Positions 14,701 to 23,049 are shown, numbered from the stretch's first letter. The stretch is 64,000 nucleotides of DNA from an uncultured Prevotellaceae bacterium (GCA_902800185.1 CADCDK010000012.1:1-64000); one strand, 5' to 3'. The notes: generated from the letters alone by a model not told the origin. Numbers and translations: made by a program.

Positions 14701-15933
14701 CAGGCACAGCGGCAGTTGCAGGACAAACTGGTGCAGAACCAACGCAGACACCAAAAGGAAACGGAGGATGCGGAAAAGAAGCATCAGGAGGAGCTGGCCC
14801 GGATGAAGGAGAAATACTTCGGGGATAATCCTGCGGAGCGTAGGGCAAAGTATGATGCTGACCTGGCACTGCTGACAGAGGTGTATAACCGCGAAATACT
14901 CGCTGCTGCCAACAATGCCAAAGAGAAACTGCGCATCGAGAAGGCTTATCAGAAAGCACGTATCGCCCTGATGGAACAATATAACATCGAGGGAGCAGAG
15001 ACGAACAAGAACTTCTTCGTGCAATGGAACGAGGATGTGATGGATTTCCTCGAATCGGACTTCGGACAGGCGGTGCAGGGAACGCTTGACACCTTGGTTT
15101 CAGGGATGAGCAGTATCTTCCAGCAACTGACTACCATCGTTCAGGCAGAATTGGAGATACAGACGGCAGGCATCGAAAAGAAGTACGACCGTGAGATCTC
15201 CCTTGCTGAAGGCAATAACTACAAGGTGAAGCGTCTCGAAAAGCAGAAGGAAAAGGAGATTGCCAAAGCCAAGAACGAGGCAAACAAGAAGATGTTTGCC
15301 ATGCAGGTGATTCAGGCTGTGGCACAGACGGCCACGAATGCAATCAATGCGTATGGTTCGGCAGCGGCAATCCCCGTGGTGGGCTTCGTCATGGCTCCTA
15401 TTGCAGCAGCAATGGCAGTGGCTGCAGGTATGCTTCAGATAGCAGCCATCAAGAAACAGCAACAGGCTTCGGAGGCACAAGGGTATGCGTCGGGTGGCTT
15501 CACTGGCATCGGTGGAAAGTACGAGGTGGCTGGCGTGGTTCACAAAGGGGAATGGGTGGCTTCGCAGGAGATGGTGAACAATCCTGCTACACGTCCTATC
15601 ATCGAGGCTTTAGACCAGGCACAGCGGACAAATACCATAGGCCAGTTGTCGGCTGATGATGTGTCGCGCACGATTACGGCTCCCCGTGTCCTGGCAGACA
15701 ATGCCATCAACAGCAGGAATGTACCGCAGCAGGTCATCGTACAGAATGACAACAGCGGACAGACATCGGAAGCACTGTCTGAGTATGCCCTGACCATGCG
15801 TCTGTTGAAGGACAGACTTGATGAGCCGTTCCTGACAGTGAACAGTGTCACTGGGGAAACAGGAATGAAACAGGCACAGGATGAATATGACAAACTGATT
15901 CGTAACAAAACACCTAAATCACGTCGAACATGA
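11731..15933 (+). CDS. Phage tail tape measure protein
   Basis: 1400 residues, by far the longest gene of the element. Residues 1-140 are coiled coil; about 150-480 match the TP901-type tape-measure core (for example AEMDAEMANVRKYTGM, MSSTAVSKLIMDMFK, TVQAGLEKARKRVNEMAV); about 485-600 contain several hydrophobic, Ala-rich segments; 620-700 and 870-1200 are charged long helices; and residues 1205-1265 form another hydrophobic region. Tape measure proteins set tail length and pass into or through the host envelope at infection. The length predicts a long, Siphovirus-type tail. It overlaps the baseplate gene by ATGA. The family is clear from domain order and length. Confidence 0.9.
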   Translation: MSDLSSKATVDLLINGQQAQQTLQQLRQNALQLESAIAKAAATGNKTDLKRLRKELTDTKRQIREIESATQQVEHVLRNLDRATPRELNKALQTLNRQLDYIERGSDAWNAHVEKIKRVKAELKEVNNQLRDGEGFWDRFNRKMNDWQTTLMAGAAAVTGLIMAGRSAVSAYAEMDAEMANVRKYTGMDAEQVTELNEELKKIDTRTSREELNKLAQEAGRLGKSSQEDVLGFVRAANQINVALDELGEGATLTLSKLTNIFGDEERLGTEKALLSVGSVINELSQNCTASAPYLANFAQRMAGVGAQARMTIPEIMGLAAVLDSQGQKVEMSSTAVSKLIMDMFKQQDQIIKATGLNAKKFKETVTKDTNAGLMMLLEQLHSLGNIDVLAPVFKDMGENGARAAQVISALAGNLEMIRWEQEEAAKAFAEATSVTKEYDVQNNTVQAGLEKARKRVNEMAVELGEKLQPVMRHVLSSTTMILKLLSTMVDFIVRYKVEIISAAAAIGIYNVAVNLAVIRTKAVAAATAVWHGIIKVGNMLFPIYNILVLATSVAYNKVAGNATRAAAATRLLNAAVKANPFGLLATALIAAVAAIAAWTAKVRSAKEEQERLKREAKLAATEIKEVEGKIAEETSAVKRLKDAIDSENIGSKRRNALIHEFNNRFGSYLSKLLTEKATAQDLANAYREVVKNLRAKMLLEAKEKDMKENVGVRYGWEAQKLADFDAVARNSGSVMTGDWLKAVVDEQFQKGNRSYKSLQSAVFKNGYAPMMMRDGYGGDNYDQEANSLMQEKMDEYIRQYISTRFHEQRVNRKWEPYQKDIDAGLEAALSMDGGTDFGGTTPTPEPSGGNTGTVDKFAKEKEWKAREEATNRIEYATGEKDYLEYTKRMLEIEVEFNKKKLEHTDLSAEERLAIEAAYYEAIQKQKEDADKQTIEDVAAAYNEQVAQEKQRYIDGLVSYEVYQEALEELEIEHLNKMVTLYAKGSKEQLQAQRQLQDKLVQNQRRHQKETEDAEKKHQEELARMKEKYFGDNPAERRAKYDADLALLTEVYNREILAAANNAKEKLRIEKAYQKARIALMEQYNIEGAETNKNFFVQWNEDVMDFLESDFGQAVQGTLDTLVSGMSSIFQQLTTIVQAELEIQTAGIEKKYDREISLAEGNNYKVKRLEKQKEKEIAKAKNEANKKMFAMQVIQAVAQTATNAINAYGSAAAIPVVGFVMAPIAAAMAVAAGMLQIAAIKKQQQASEAQGYASGGFTGIGGKYEVAGVVHKGEWVASQEMVNNPATRPIIEALDQAQRTNTIGQLSADDVSRTITAPRVLADNAINSRNVPQQVIVQNDNSGQTSEALSEYALTMRLLKDRLDEPFLTVNSVTGETGMKQAQDEYDKLIRNKTPKSRRT

Positions 15934-17720
15934 TAATCCTTATCAATGGCAAGACGGCAGTGCTGAAGAAAGGCACGTCGTTTGACTTCATATCTGAGAA
16001 CCGCTTCTTCACGGGAGCGGACAGCTATTCGCTTTCCATCACGTTTCCTATAAAAGGATGTGCGCGGAACATCGAAATCTTCGGGCATATCTACCGCAAG
16101 GACTTCGATTTCGCCACAGGGCTGCTGGCTTGTGAAATACACGACCGTAACTTTCACAAGTATGGCAGCGTGTCAATTGTAGAAGCATCTGATACAGAGG
16201 TAAAGACGCAGTTCCTCGAAGGTCGTTCTGCTACAAACTTCTATTCCTCACTGGATGACATCTATATCAATGAGATAAATATGCCATCGGTGTTTGAGTT
16301 TGCACACTGGTCCGCAAGCCATTACCTGCGCCCATACTTGGAACAGAAGCAGGACGAGGAGGATGGTGGTGAATACCTTGGCTTCGTATGCCCTCCTTGG
16401 GTAAACAATACGACCGGGAACATACAGAACAAGATGACAGCAAACGCTTCTTCGTGGTATTACACAGAGGGAGGACGGGATGATGACGCTGCCATAGTCG
16501 GTTTCCCTTTCTTCGTGGAAATAATACGTCAGGTGCTGACAAAGACCGGGTATGAGTGCGACCTATCTGCCATTGAGAACTCTCAGTGGGGAAATCTGAT
16601 AGTGTGCCAGGCTTTCCCGATGGTGTGGCACATGCAGTACATGAATCAGATTCTGCCACATTGGACGGTGAGCGAGTTTCTGGAACAGGTGGAACTGTTC
16701 CTGAATGGCACGTTTGAGGTGGACGGGAAGGACAGTAAGATGACATTTACCTTCAATACAAACTATATCAACAACATCAACGTCGTAGCCATTACAAAAG
16801 TTGTTGAAAGCCATTCCGTTGAAATAGCGGAAGCGGATGATGTCAAGGATGACTACTTCGAGCAGAAGAACAAAGCATATCAGGACTGCGACCATCAGAT
16901 GTGGAAGTTCTATTCTTGCGACTGGGTGAAGGGTAATCTGCCGTATTACACCTATGCGAGCATTCAGGCCATGAAGAATGCCCTGGACCAGTACCTTGAC
17001 TGTGCAGGGGCATATACAACATGGGTGTATCGATACATGCACTATTGCAGACAAGAAGATACTTGGTTTGTGCTGAAGTGCGTGAGGACACAGAAAATAG
17101 GAAATGTGATACACCACTATATGCGTTATCAGCCTATCAACATGTTTGGGCCTCGCACGATAAACAGACGTGAGAATGCAGAGGTGGTGGAGCTGGGAAT
17201 TGTCCCGGCTTGCATCGACCACACAGACAACACACGAGGGGATATGCTCTTCGTGGAGTGTGGTACGCTGGGCGACGACGAGGAAGATGCAGAGGACAAG
17301 GACGAGAACCAGACACAGGCGGTGAACACTATCGCCGTCGGAGAGAAAGAAAAGAAAGAGGAGTTCTTTGATAAGATATATGTAGCCTTCTGGGATGGCA
17401 CTTATGGAAAGTTCCACCCTCAGATGCCACGCCCCTATGTAGATAGACATGAGATAAAGCCGGATAATACTTATACGAGAAACAACTGGTCCATGCGTTT
17501 AGCAGGAAGTGATACACCTTTCTCGAATAAGACAAAATACAGAGTGGATCAGCAGCGGAAGTTCACGTTCTCATTCCTCTCTGACACTATCCCCGATGTG
17601 CGCAGCATCTTCCTCATTCATGGCAAGAGATATATGGCAGAAAAAATAACTGCGACGTTCTCTGCAGAAACAGGAATGTCACAGTTATTGAAGATGGTGT
17701 GCTACAGATTGAGAGAGTAG
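15930..17720 (+). CDS. Distal tail/baseplate-like protein
   Basis: 596 residues, beginning MIILINGKTAVLKKGTSFDF. The start overlaps the tape-measure stop (ATGA), the usual place of the distal tail/baseplate hub gene of siphophages. The N-terminal 120 residues are beta-rich (LSITFPIKGCARNIEIFGHI); an acidic, disordered stretch (GDDEEDAEDKDENQTQ) lies near 445-460; the C-terminal part is again beta-rich. There is no enzyme motif. The function is inferred from position, size and resemblance to Bacteroidales phage genes in this slot. It is the last structural gene before the integrase, and the stop codon is embedded in the first GTAACAAAAA repeat. Confidence 0.6.
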   Translation: MIILINGKTAVLKKGTSFDFISENRFFTGADSYSLSITFPIKGCARNIEIFGHIYRKDFDFATGLLACEIHDRNFHKYGSVSIVEASDTEVKTQFLEGRSATNFYSSLDDIYINEINMPSVFEFAHWSASHYLRPYLEQKQDEEDGGEYLGFVCPPWVNNTTGNIQNKMTANASSWYYTEGGRDDDAAIVGFPFFVEIIRQVLTKTGYECDLSAIENSQWGNLIVCQAFPMVWHMQYMNQILPHWTVSEFLEQVELFLNGTFEVDGKDSKMTFTFNTNYINNINVVAITKVVESHSVEIAEADDVKDDYFEQKNKAYQDCDHQMWKFYSCDWVKGNLPYYTYASIQAMKNALDQYLDCAGAYTTWVYRYMHYCRQEDTWFVLKCVRTQKIGNVIHHYMRYQPINMFGPRTINRRENAEVVELGIVPACIDHTDNTRGDMLFVECGTLGDDEEDAEDKDENQTQAVNTIAVGEKEKKEEFFDKIYVAFWDGTYGKFHPQMPRPYVDRHEIKPDNTYTRNNWSMRLAGSDTPFSNKTKYRVDQQRKFTFSFLSDTIPDVRSIFLIHGKRYMAEKITATFSAETGMSQLLKMVCYRLRE

Positions 17721-17851
17721 TAACAAAAATGGAGGTTTTGGAAGAGAAACAGCCCCAAACAGCAATTTGGTAACAAAAAGGCGGTAACAAAAATCACGTA
17801 AAAAAAGAGCGTAACAGCCTGTACTGCAACGCCCTTTTCGGTTTTGTTACC
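17719..17851. repeat. Integrase arm-type repeat cluster, left
   Basis: Copies of G(G)TAACAAAA: 17720-17729, 17769-17779 and 17783-17793 on the plus strand, and TTTTGTTACC (17842-17851) inverted. The inverted copy reads TTTTGTTACCACTT, repeated exactly at 19127-19140. With the matching cluster at 19126-19222 they bracket the integrase gene. Confidence 0.75.
17801..17834 (-). terminator. Intrinsic terminator of the integrase gene
   Basis: On the minus strand GGGCGT (17834-17829) pairs with ACGCTC (17812-17807), with an inner CAG/CTG, followed by a T-run from plus-strand A 17801-17806. Confidence 0.7.
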
Positions 17852-17853
17852 AC

Positions 17854-19008
17854 TTACTTGATTACCGAAGCAAGGTTAATGGAATGCCTTTCGATGGTGC
17901 TCTTCAATATCTTGGCATAAACTTGTGTGGTTTTGATATTGGTGTGTCCCATCATCTTGGCTACATCCTCAATGGGAATGTCGTATGAGAGTGCAAGAGT
18001 GGCAAAGCTGTGACGCGCTACATGCGTAGTCAGCGGTTTATGTATTTTACATTGCACCTCAATGACATGCAGATAGTCGTTGGCCTTCTGATTGCTGATG
18101 TGGGGCAGCTTGTAGTTGTACTTCTTCAGCACTTCCATTGCCGGAGGCAGTATAGGAGTGAAGAAACTGCAGCCCGTCTTCACACGCTTGCCATCAATGT
18201 AAGCCTGGCCGTTGATGGTTTCTGTCATGCTCTCATAGTCGAACTTCTGACTGTCAATGTAGGCAAGGCCTGTATAAGCACAGAACACGAAGAGGTCACG
18301 GACACGCCCTTCCTTTTCGCCCATCTTGCATCTACGGAGGGTGAGCAGTTCCTCCTCAGTGAGTGGACGGCGAACCTTATACTTGCCACGCTCAAACTTG
18401 CATAGAGGTGTCTCGTAAGGATCGATGGGGATGTAACCGAGCTGAGCGGCCAGTCTCGTGTACATCTTCAGTATCTTGTGATAGTTGTGGATGGTGGGAA
18501 GGGTACGGGCGCATTCAGTCCGCAGGAAATCATCAAAGGCTTTGACGTTGTTCGGGGTGATGTCTGCAAAGCTGTTAAGCCTACCGAAGCGTTTCATGGC
18601 ATCCATGGTAACACGCTTGCGCTGCTGGGTGGCTGCTACGATGGTTTCCTTTGCAATCTGCTCAATCATGAAGTCGATGAAGCCAGTCTTGGAGGCTTTC
18701 TTCTTCAGGACTTCACGGTTTTCCTTCTTCTTCGTGTTATCAGTGCCAATGTGGAGGTCGATGTTCCCGATAGTCAGTTCCTCGCCATTCTTGATCATCG
18801 ATTCCACTACATGTTTGTAGATGGCAATCTGTGTCCGTAGTTCTTCGCTGTGCTGAAATTCCTTCCATTCGAAAGGGTCACAGCTGCAGACCTTTACATA
18901 CTTCCGAACTCCATTGCCCAGATAGATACGGATTTCTACTGTACCGCGTCCGGTTTTTGTTACTTCCTTCTTTCTGTCATAAACGACAGTAACAAGCTCT
19001 TTTTTCAT
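17854..19008 (-). CDS. Tyrosine recombinase (phage/ICE integrase)
   Basis: 384 residues: an arm-binding-type N-terminal domain (about 1-95), a core-binding SAM-like domain (about 105-205) and a catalytic domain (about 215-384). Visible catalytic residues: K277 (KRVKTG), H329 and R332 (HVARHSF), H355 (MGHTN) and Tyr364 (TQVYAK). The first Arg of the R-K-H-R-H-Y set is missing: the usual TGLR reads TGLA249. A non-Arg residue here is known in some Bacteroidetes recombinases such as IntDOT, so it is probably active. It faces the phage genes, is flanked by GGTAACAAAA clusters and has its own terminator. It should integrate and excise the element; the core att site is not identified. Confidence 0.9.
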   Translation of the reverse strand: MKKELVTVVYDRKKEVTKTGRGTVEIRIYLGNGVRKYVKVCSCDPFEWKEFQHSEELRTQIAIYKHVVESMIKNGEELTIGNIDLHIGTDNTKKKENREVLKKKASKTGFIDFMIEQIAKETIVAATQQRKRVTMDAMKRFGRLNSFADITPNNVKAFDDFLRTECARTLPTIHNYHKILKMYTRLAAQLGYIPIDPYETPLCKFERGKYKVRRPLTEEELLTLRRCKMGEKEGRVRDLFVFCAYTGLAYIDSQKFDYESMTETINGQAYIDGKRVKTGCSFFTPILPPAMEVLKKYNYKLPHISNQKANDYLHVIEVQCKIHKPLTTHVARHSFATLALSYDIPIEDVAKMMGHTNIKTTQVYAKILKSTIERHSINLASVIK

Positions 19009-19125
19009 TTTGCGCTCTCATTACGCGAATGAAACAGGCTTAGACAAACGGATAGGAGTAGGAGAAGCCTCAAATCCTCAGCGATTTAAGACATTGGGAA
19101 CATTTGCGTTTCCGTTGTTCTCAGA

Positions 19126-19222
19126 TTTTTGTTACCACTTTTGGGAGAACCCTCAAAAGTCTTGTTTTTGGTCGTTGGTAACAAAAAATGAGGTGAATTT
19201 GGTAACAAAAGCGGTAACAAAT
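19126..19222. repeat. Integrase arm-type repeat cluster, right
   Basis: TTTTTGTTACC at 19126-19136 (inverted), then GGTAACAAAA at 19177-19186 and 19201-19210 and GGTAACAAA at 19213-19221. The last pair, separated by a short GC-containing spacer, mirrors the pair at 17769-17793. Confidence 0.75.
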
Positions 19223-19260
19223 TGTCCAAACATGTCCATTTTCGCCTTCATGTCATCAGT

Positions 19261-19293
19261 CTGCGCACCCGCAGGTTAAACATGATTTTAACC
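19261..19293. repeat. Two adjoining inverted repeats right of the integrase
   Basis: CTGCG-CACC-CGCAG (19261-19274) abuts GGTTAAA-N6-TTTAACC (19274-19293). They lie between the arm repeats and the tRNA genes, where an attachment core would be expected, but no matching copy was found near the left edge. Confidence 0.45.
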
Positions 19294-19349
19294 GCTTGAT
19301 GTGCTACACGCAATTGTTCGCGCTCTTGATTATCAACGACTTACGCAAA

Positions 19350-19401
19350 GTTTCATATAAAAAGAAAAAGAGCGTCGCATCGTTGTTGATGTAACGCTCT
19401 T
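19350..19401 (-). terminator. Intrinsic terminator of the tRNA-Asp unit
   Basis: AAGAGCGT (19375-19368 on the minus strand as ACGCTCTT) pairs with the complement at 19394-19401, eight base pairs, followed on the minus strand by a T-rich stretch. Confidence 0.8.
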
Positions 19402-19423
19402 GATCTCCTTGTTCAGTGTTTTG

Positions 19424-19497
19424 CGGTGCGTACGAGGCTCGAACTCGTGACCTCCTGCGTGACAGGCAGGCATTCTAACCAACTGAACTAACGCACC
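19424..19497 (-). tRNA. tRNA-Asp(GTC), copy 2
   Basis: Complete cloverleaf on the minus strand: acceptor GGTGCGT/ACGCACC, anticodon arm CCTGC-CTGTCAC-GCAGG with anticodon GTC, T arm with GTTCGAG, discriminator G. CCA is not encoded. Identical to the copy at 19528-19601 and followed by a terminator. Confidence 0.97.
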
Positions 19498-19527
19498 TTT
19501 CTGCTTTCGATGAACTATCCTTGTTGG

Positions 19528-19601
19528 CGGTGCGTACGAGGCTCGAACTCGTGACCTCCTGCGTGACAGGCAGGCATTCTAACCAACTGAACTAACGCAC
19601 C
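19528..19601 (-). tRNA. tRNA-Asp(GTC), copy 1
   Basis: Same sequence as the neighbour 30 bases downstream (minus-strand direction): acceptor GGTGCGT/ACGCACC, anticodon GTC, discriminator G. The two are probably cotranscribed. A minus-strand TACCTTTG (plus CAAAGGTA at 19630-19637) lies upstream. Confidence 0.97.
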
Positions 19602-19708
19602 AAAACAGGTTTGTTCTTCTTAGCGGATGCAAAGGTAGCTAATTCTATGGATAATCATGCATCCGATAGAAAGTTTTTCTTTTCGATTAACATTAATTAA
19701 GCAATATT

Positions 19709-20218
19709 CTACAACTGTTTCTGCATGAGCAGGGCATCGTGATACGCCTTTCCATCGAAGAGCCAATCCTTCAAACGTGCACTTTGGTCGTAGTGCAAGG
19801 AATGGAACAAGCGAATGGAAACTGCATTCGAAGCACCAATAACCGCATAAATCTGGTGAAGGTGAAGTACGGTGCGGGCATAGTCCTCAATCTTTCCTAA
19901 TGTACGAACTCCATATCCCTGACGGCGATAGGCACCCATGATGACAATGCCTATTTCGGCACGCAGGTGCTGCGGGTCGAAATTCACGACATCGACAATA
20001 CCTATCGTCTCATGATTTGTATTTTCAATCATCAGTCTCACCTGACGATCTCGATAGATATCGGAAGAAGAGTTGGCAATAAAGTCATGCAGGGCATAGC
20101 GGGAATAGGGAACGTTGGTGGCACTGACATTCCATAACTCTGTATCATTCTCTATACGATACAAAAGTTCCAAATCCTCAGGCTCCATAGCACGCAACCT
20201 CACATCTACCGGCTTCAT
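19709..20218 (-). CDS. GNAT-family N-acetyltransferase
   Basis: 169 residues, RimJ/SpeG-type. The acetyl-CoA pyrophosphate-binding loop is seen in GAYRRQGYGVRTL (about 103-115), preceded by the beta-strand AEIGIVIM; the end carries the usual NAVSIRLFHSLHY motif. Such enzymes acetylate amines (polyamines, ribosomal protein N-termini, aminoglycosides); the substrate cannot be decided. The start codon overlaps the GT2 stop by four bases, so it is the last gene of the recR-membrane protein-GT2-GNAT operon. Confidence 0.85.
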   Translation of the reverse strand: MKPVDVRLRAMEPEDLELLYRIENDTELWNVSATNVPYSRYALHDFIANSSSDIYRDRQVRLMIENTNHETIGIVDVVNFDPQHLRAEIGIVIMGAYRRQGYGVRTLGKIEDYARTVLHLHQIYAVIGASNAVSIRLFHSLHYDQSARLKDWLFDGKAYHDALLMQKQL

Positions 20219-21423
20219 TGCAATACCTCCTCTGCTGTTATCAATGTATGAGTGCGGGGATTAAAAGTTCCCATTTGAATGGTCGGGAGAGGATTTCTGG
20301 CAAATATACTGAGTATATGCTCGAAAGAGAACGAATCGATATCGTAAACGACATAAACAGCTATTGGACTGTTCTTCAGTTCCTCCAAGATGTCTAAGTC
20401 ATGATGGCCATTGGGCATCGATTTCTCGTCACCAATATAGAACTTGGCATCCAGACCTGTGTTGCGCGTTAGCTTCCGACACATCTGCACGCATTTCTCA
20501 CTACCTATGAACACATAGAGCGGATCGCGCTTACGCCTGCGGCTGACGAAACCAAGACTTTTTCGCATTTTCTCCATTTGCATTGTCACCAATGCAGCTG
20601 CTGCCTTGACATAAATAGCCAATCTGATAGGAATGCTCAGAAGAAGACTGAGATGCGAATAATGTTTACTGAAGAAAATGAGCATCGCATCGTAGAACAC
20701 ATGGACGTATCTGAATGAAGACTTTTGTGTGCTCTCGCCCTTATAATGGAGAATGCTAACTGGAAGATACCAGTTCTCATATCCTGCTTTCAAGATACGG
20801 TAAGACAAATCAATGTCTTCACCATACATAAAATAGTCCTCATCCAACAACCCGACTTCTTCCAGAACCGGTCGCCGAACCATCATAAACGCCCCACTGA
20901 TCACCTCAATCTTAGCAGGCTCATCCCAAGGAAGATACCCCATGTAATACTGTCCAAAGCGACGGCTGTTGGGAAAGTGCTTACAAAGACCTGTCATTTT
21001 GTAGAGGGACACTATGGGTGAAGGCAGACCACGTCTTGACTCCATGGCATTTGTTCCGTCGGTTCGCAGCATTCTTGCGCCAAGAGCCCCTACCCGAGGA
21101 TGCGTATCAAGGAAATTCAGGGCTTCTTCTATGACATGCTCACCGACAAAAGTATCTGGATTCAGTAAAAGAACATATTCGCTCTCGCTCTGACGGATAG
21201 CAATGTTATTTGCCCTTGCAAAGCCGAGATTGTGAATACTTCTGACAAAATTCACACGGCTGAAACGCTTGCGCAAAAACTCTACTGAGTTATCCTTGGA
21301 GTGGTTGTCAACAACGTATATCTCGGCATCAACATTCTCCAAGGCTCTATAAAGCGAGATTAGACATTGTTCTACATATCGCTTAACATTATAACTTACT
21401 ATGACAATGACTAGTTTCCTCAT
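20215..21423 (-). CDS. Family 2 glycosyltransferase
   Basis: 402 residues. Residues 1-290 form a GT-A domain of the rhamnosyltransferase-like GT2 type: VIVSYNVKRYVEQCL at the start, VDNHSKDNSVEFLRKRF, the LLNPDT metal-binding region and DEDYFMYGEDIDLSYR near 190. The C-terminal 110 residues form an extra domain of the TagF/Rossmann-like or unknown type (YVFIGSEKCVQMCRKL) that is not part of the basic GT2 fold. It probably adds a sugar to a surface polysaccharide or glycoprotein. It overlaps its neighbours by four bases on each side, so it is tightly coupled with the membrane protein gene and the GNAT gene. Confidence 0.85.
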   Translation of the reverse strand: MRKLVIVIVSYNVKRYVEQCLISLYRALENVDAEIYVVDNHSKDNSVEFLRKRFSRVNFVRSIHNLGFARANNIAIRQSESEYVLLLNPDTFVGEHVIEEALNFLDTHPRVGALGARMLRTDGTNAMESRRGLPSPIVSLYKMTGLCKHFPNSRRFGQYYMGYLPWDEPAKIEVISGAFMMVRRPVLEEVGLLDEDYFMYGEDIDLSYRILKAGYENWYLPVSILHYKGESTQKSSFRYVHVFYDAMLIFFSKHYSHLSLLLSIPIRLAIYVKAAAALVTMQMEKMRKSLGFVSRRRKRDPLYVFIGSEKCVQMCRKLTRNTGLDAKFYIGDEKSMPNGHHDLDILEELKNSPIAVYVVYDIDSFSFEHILSIFARNPLPTIQMGTFNPRTHTLITAEEVLQ

Positions 21424-21869
21424 TTCTCAGCGTCCTCCCATTCTCTTTTGCAACGTGCCATTGTTGGGAAAATAAAGAACAGACATAGAAATAAAATGAT
21501 GGCCATATAGATGTATGCGGCATACATAAACAGGTAATAGAAAAGCACATTCAGAATCATAGGAAGGCAAAGCATGTAACACCGCAGTAGTCCCGCCATC
21601 AGAAAACCTTTCTCCTGTTTTTCTGCAATATACCTCTTGATGACCTTGAGCTTCATCAACCGCAAGGCAAAAGGAATCATGCCAAGCGTCAGCAGCTCCA
21701 TACACGTAAGGATGCCGAAGTTCAGATTAGCATGCTCTGCCATGTACCAATTATCCGGCAACACCGAAGGCGCATATTCAAACAAAATAACAATCAGAAT
21801 TGCCACTCCTACCAATGCGCACATTTGCACCAGCAATCGTTTCTGTACTTGTTCTATGCTCATTGTCAT
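21420..21869 (-). CDS. Small integral membrane protein, unknown
   Basis: 149 residues from the ATG at 21869 (a TTG one codon earlier is possible). Four hydrophobic segments near 15-35, 50-68, 90-110 and 112-135; cytoplasmic-type positive clusters (RLMKLKVIKRYIAEKQEK, CKREWEDAEK). I recognise no family. It is coupled to the downstream GT2 gene by a four-base overlap and follows recR by 43 bases. A role in envelope-sugar assembly is possible but rests only on neighbourhood. Confidence 0.6.
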   Translation of the reverse strand: MTMSIEQVQKRLLVQMCALVGVAILIVILFEYAPSVLPDNWYMAEHANLNFGILTCMELLTLGMIPFALRLMKLKVIKRYIAEKQEKGFLMAGLLRCYMLCLPMILNVLFYYLFMYAAYIYMAIILFLCLFFIFPTMARCKREWEDAEK

Positions 21870-21912
21870 CAAAGAATCTCTTCTATATGAAAATCATGAT
21901 ACGAAATCTTTC

Positions 21913-22524
21913 CTATTCTCCAAAGGGAGTTCGATTCAAGATAGAGCGCCCTAAAGTCACCTCGTCCGTGTATTCCAGCTCATTTCCGACCGATATACCT
22001 CGGGCGATAACAGTCAGTTTGACATCAAAGCTACTCAATTTCCTGTACAGATAGAAGTTCGTGGTATCGCCCTCCATTGTAGAGCTAAGTGCAAGAATTA
22101 CCTCTTCCACTCCTCCTTGCGCAACTCTGCTCACCAATGAATCTATCTCCAAGTCACTGGGACCAATGCCGTCCATCGGCGAGATAATTCCTCCCAGCAC
22201 ATGATAAAGTCCCTTGTATTGCTGCGTATTTTCGATGGCCATCACATCACGAATATTCTCTACGACACAGATGATTGTCTCATCACGGCGAGGATCTGCA
22301 CAGATAGAGCAGGTGTCGGTATCACTGATATTATGACACACCCGACAGAATTTCACGTCATGGCGCAATCGCGTGATGGATTCTACCATCGCGTCAACCC
22401 TTTCTTCGGGTTGGCGCAACAAGAAAAGCATGTGGCGCAAGGCTGTCTTGCGCCCAATACCAGGGAGCTGTGAGAACTCGTCAACAGCTTTCTCAAGCAG
22501 CAAAGAGGGATAGGCTGTCTCCAT
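21913..22524 (-). CDS. recR: Recombination mediator RecR
   Basis: 203 residues, full length. It shows the helix-hairpin-helix region ([13 protein letters not shown]), the zinc motif [16 protein letters not shown] (about 57-72), the Toprim domain ([12 protein letters not shown], about 85-97) and the C-terminal Walker-B-like end. RecR acts with RecO (and RecF) to load RecA on SSB-coated gaps. It is the first gene of the four-gene operon; linkage to glycan genes is probably only genomic. Confidence 0.97.
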   Translation of the reverse strand: METAYPSLLLEKAVDEFSQLPGIGRKTALRHMLFLLRQPEERVDAMVESITRLRHDVKFCRVCHNISDTDTCSICADPRRDETIICVVENIRDVMAIENTQQYKGLYHVLGGIISPMDGIGPSDLEIDSLVSRVAQGGVEEVILALSSTMEGDTTNFYLYRKLSSFDVKLTVIARGISVGNELEYTDEVTLGRSILNRTPFGE

Positions 22525-22551
22525 GAACCTTCAGCAGACTCTTCAGCCTGC

Positions 22552-23049
22552 TTAATCTTTGAAGAGGTAAATGCCGATACCCAGCTTCAATCCTACTGTT
22601 GAATAGTCGCTGTGCTTTCTGAACGACTGGTCGTAATAGAGTGCTGGCTCTACCGTTACTGTGCGGTTGAGGAAGAAAGCATAACCCACTTCTACCCCTG
22701 GACGGAAATCATTGTAATCGTGATAAGCATGCACCCACTTGCATCCAGCTCCTAAGAATATACCGTTTTGCGTGATGTAGTAACGTCCGCCAACACCCAA
22801 AAGGAATTCGTCGGCGTTGGCACTGTTACCATAGTGCTGATACTGGCCCTGACCAAGCAGCATCAGATTGTCGGCAAAAAAGTAACCACCTTGTAACTGA
22901 ACACCCAAGTCGGTATGGTTGGTTCCATTATAACTCAGGTTCAAGCCCGTCAGCGAACTACCAAGATATACCTTTCCTTTCTCAAACTGAGCACTTGCCG
23001 AAACTGTCATCATAAGCGCTGCTAAGGCAACAAAAATTTTCTTTACCAT
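22552..23049 (-). CDS. Outer-membrane beta-barrel protein
   Basis: 165 residues with a Sec signal peptide (MVKKIFVALAALMMTVSASA, cut before QFEKGK). The remainder has alternating hydrophobic strands and aromatic girdles (YYITQNGIFLGAGCKW, RPGVEVGYAFFLNRTV) and ends in GIGIYLFKD, as in small eight-strand OmpW/OprF-like barrels of Bacteroidetes. Function unknown; it is likely a structural or porin-like surface protein. Confidence 0.8.
   Translation of the reverse strand: MVKKIFVALAALMMTVSASAQFEKGKVYLGSSLTGLNLSYNGTNHTDLGVQLQGGYFFADNLMLLGQGQYQHYGNSANADEFLLGVGGRYYITQNGIFLGAGCKWVHAYHDYNDFRPGVEVGYAFFLNRTVTVEPALYYDQSFRKHSDYSTVGLKLGIGIYLFKD

Noticed and set aside
17719-19222. GGTAACAAAA repeats as a CRISPR array
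   Set aside because: The units are too short, irregularly spaced, in both orientations and have no uniform spacers; no cas genes are present.
19424-19601. tRNA-Asp genes as the phage attachment site
   Set aside because: Both copies are complete with an intact terminator, the arm repeats end 200 bases away, and no partial tRNA-Asp copy is present near the left edge.
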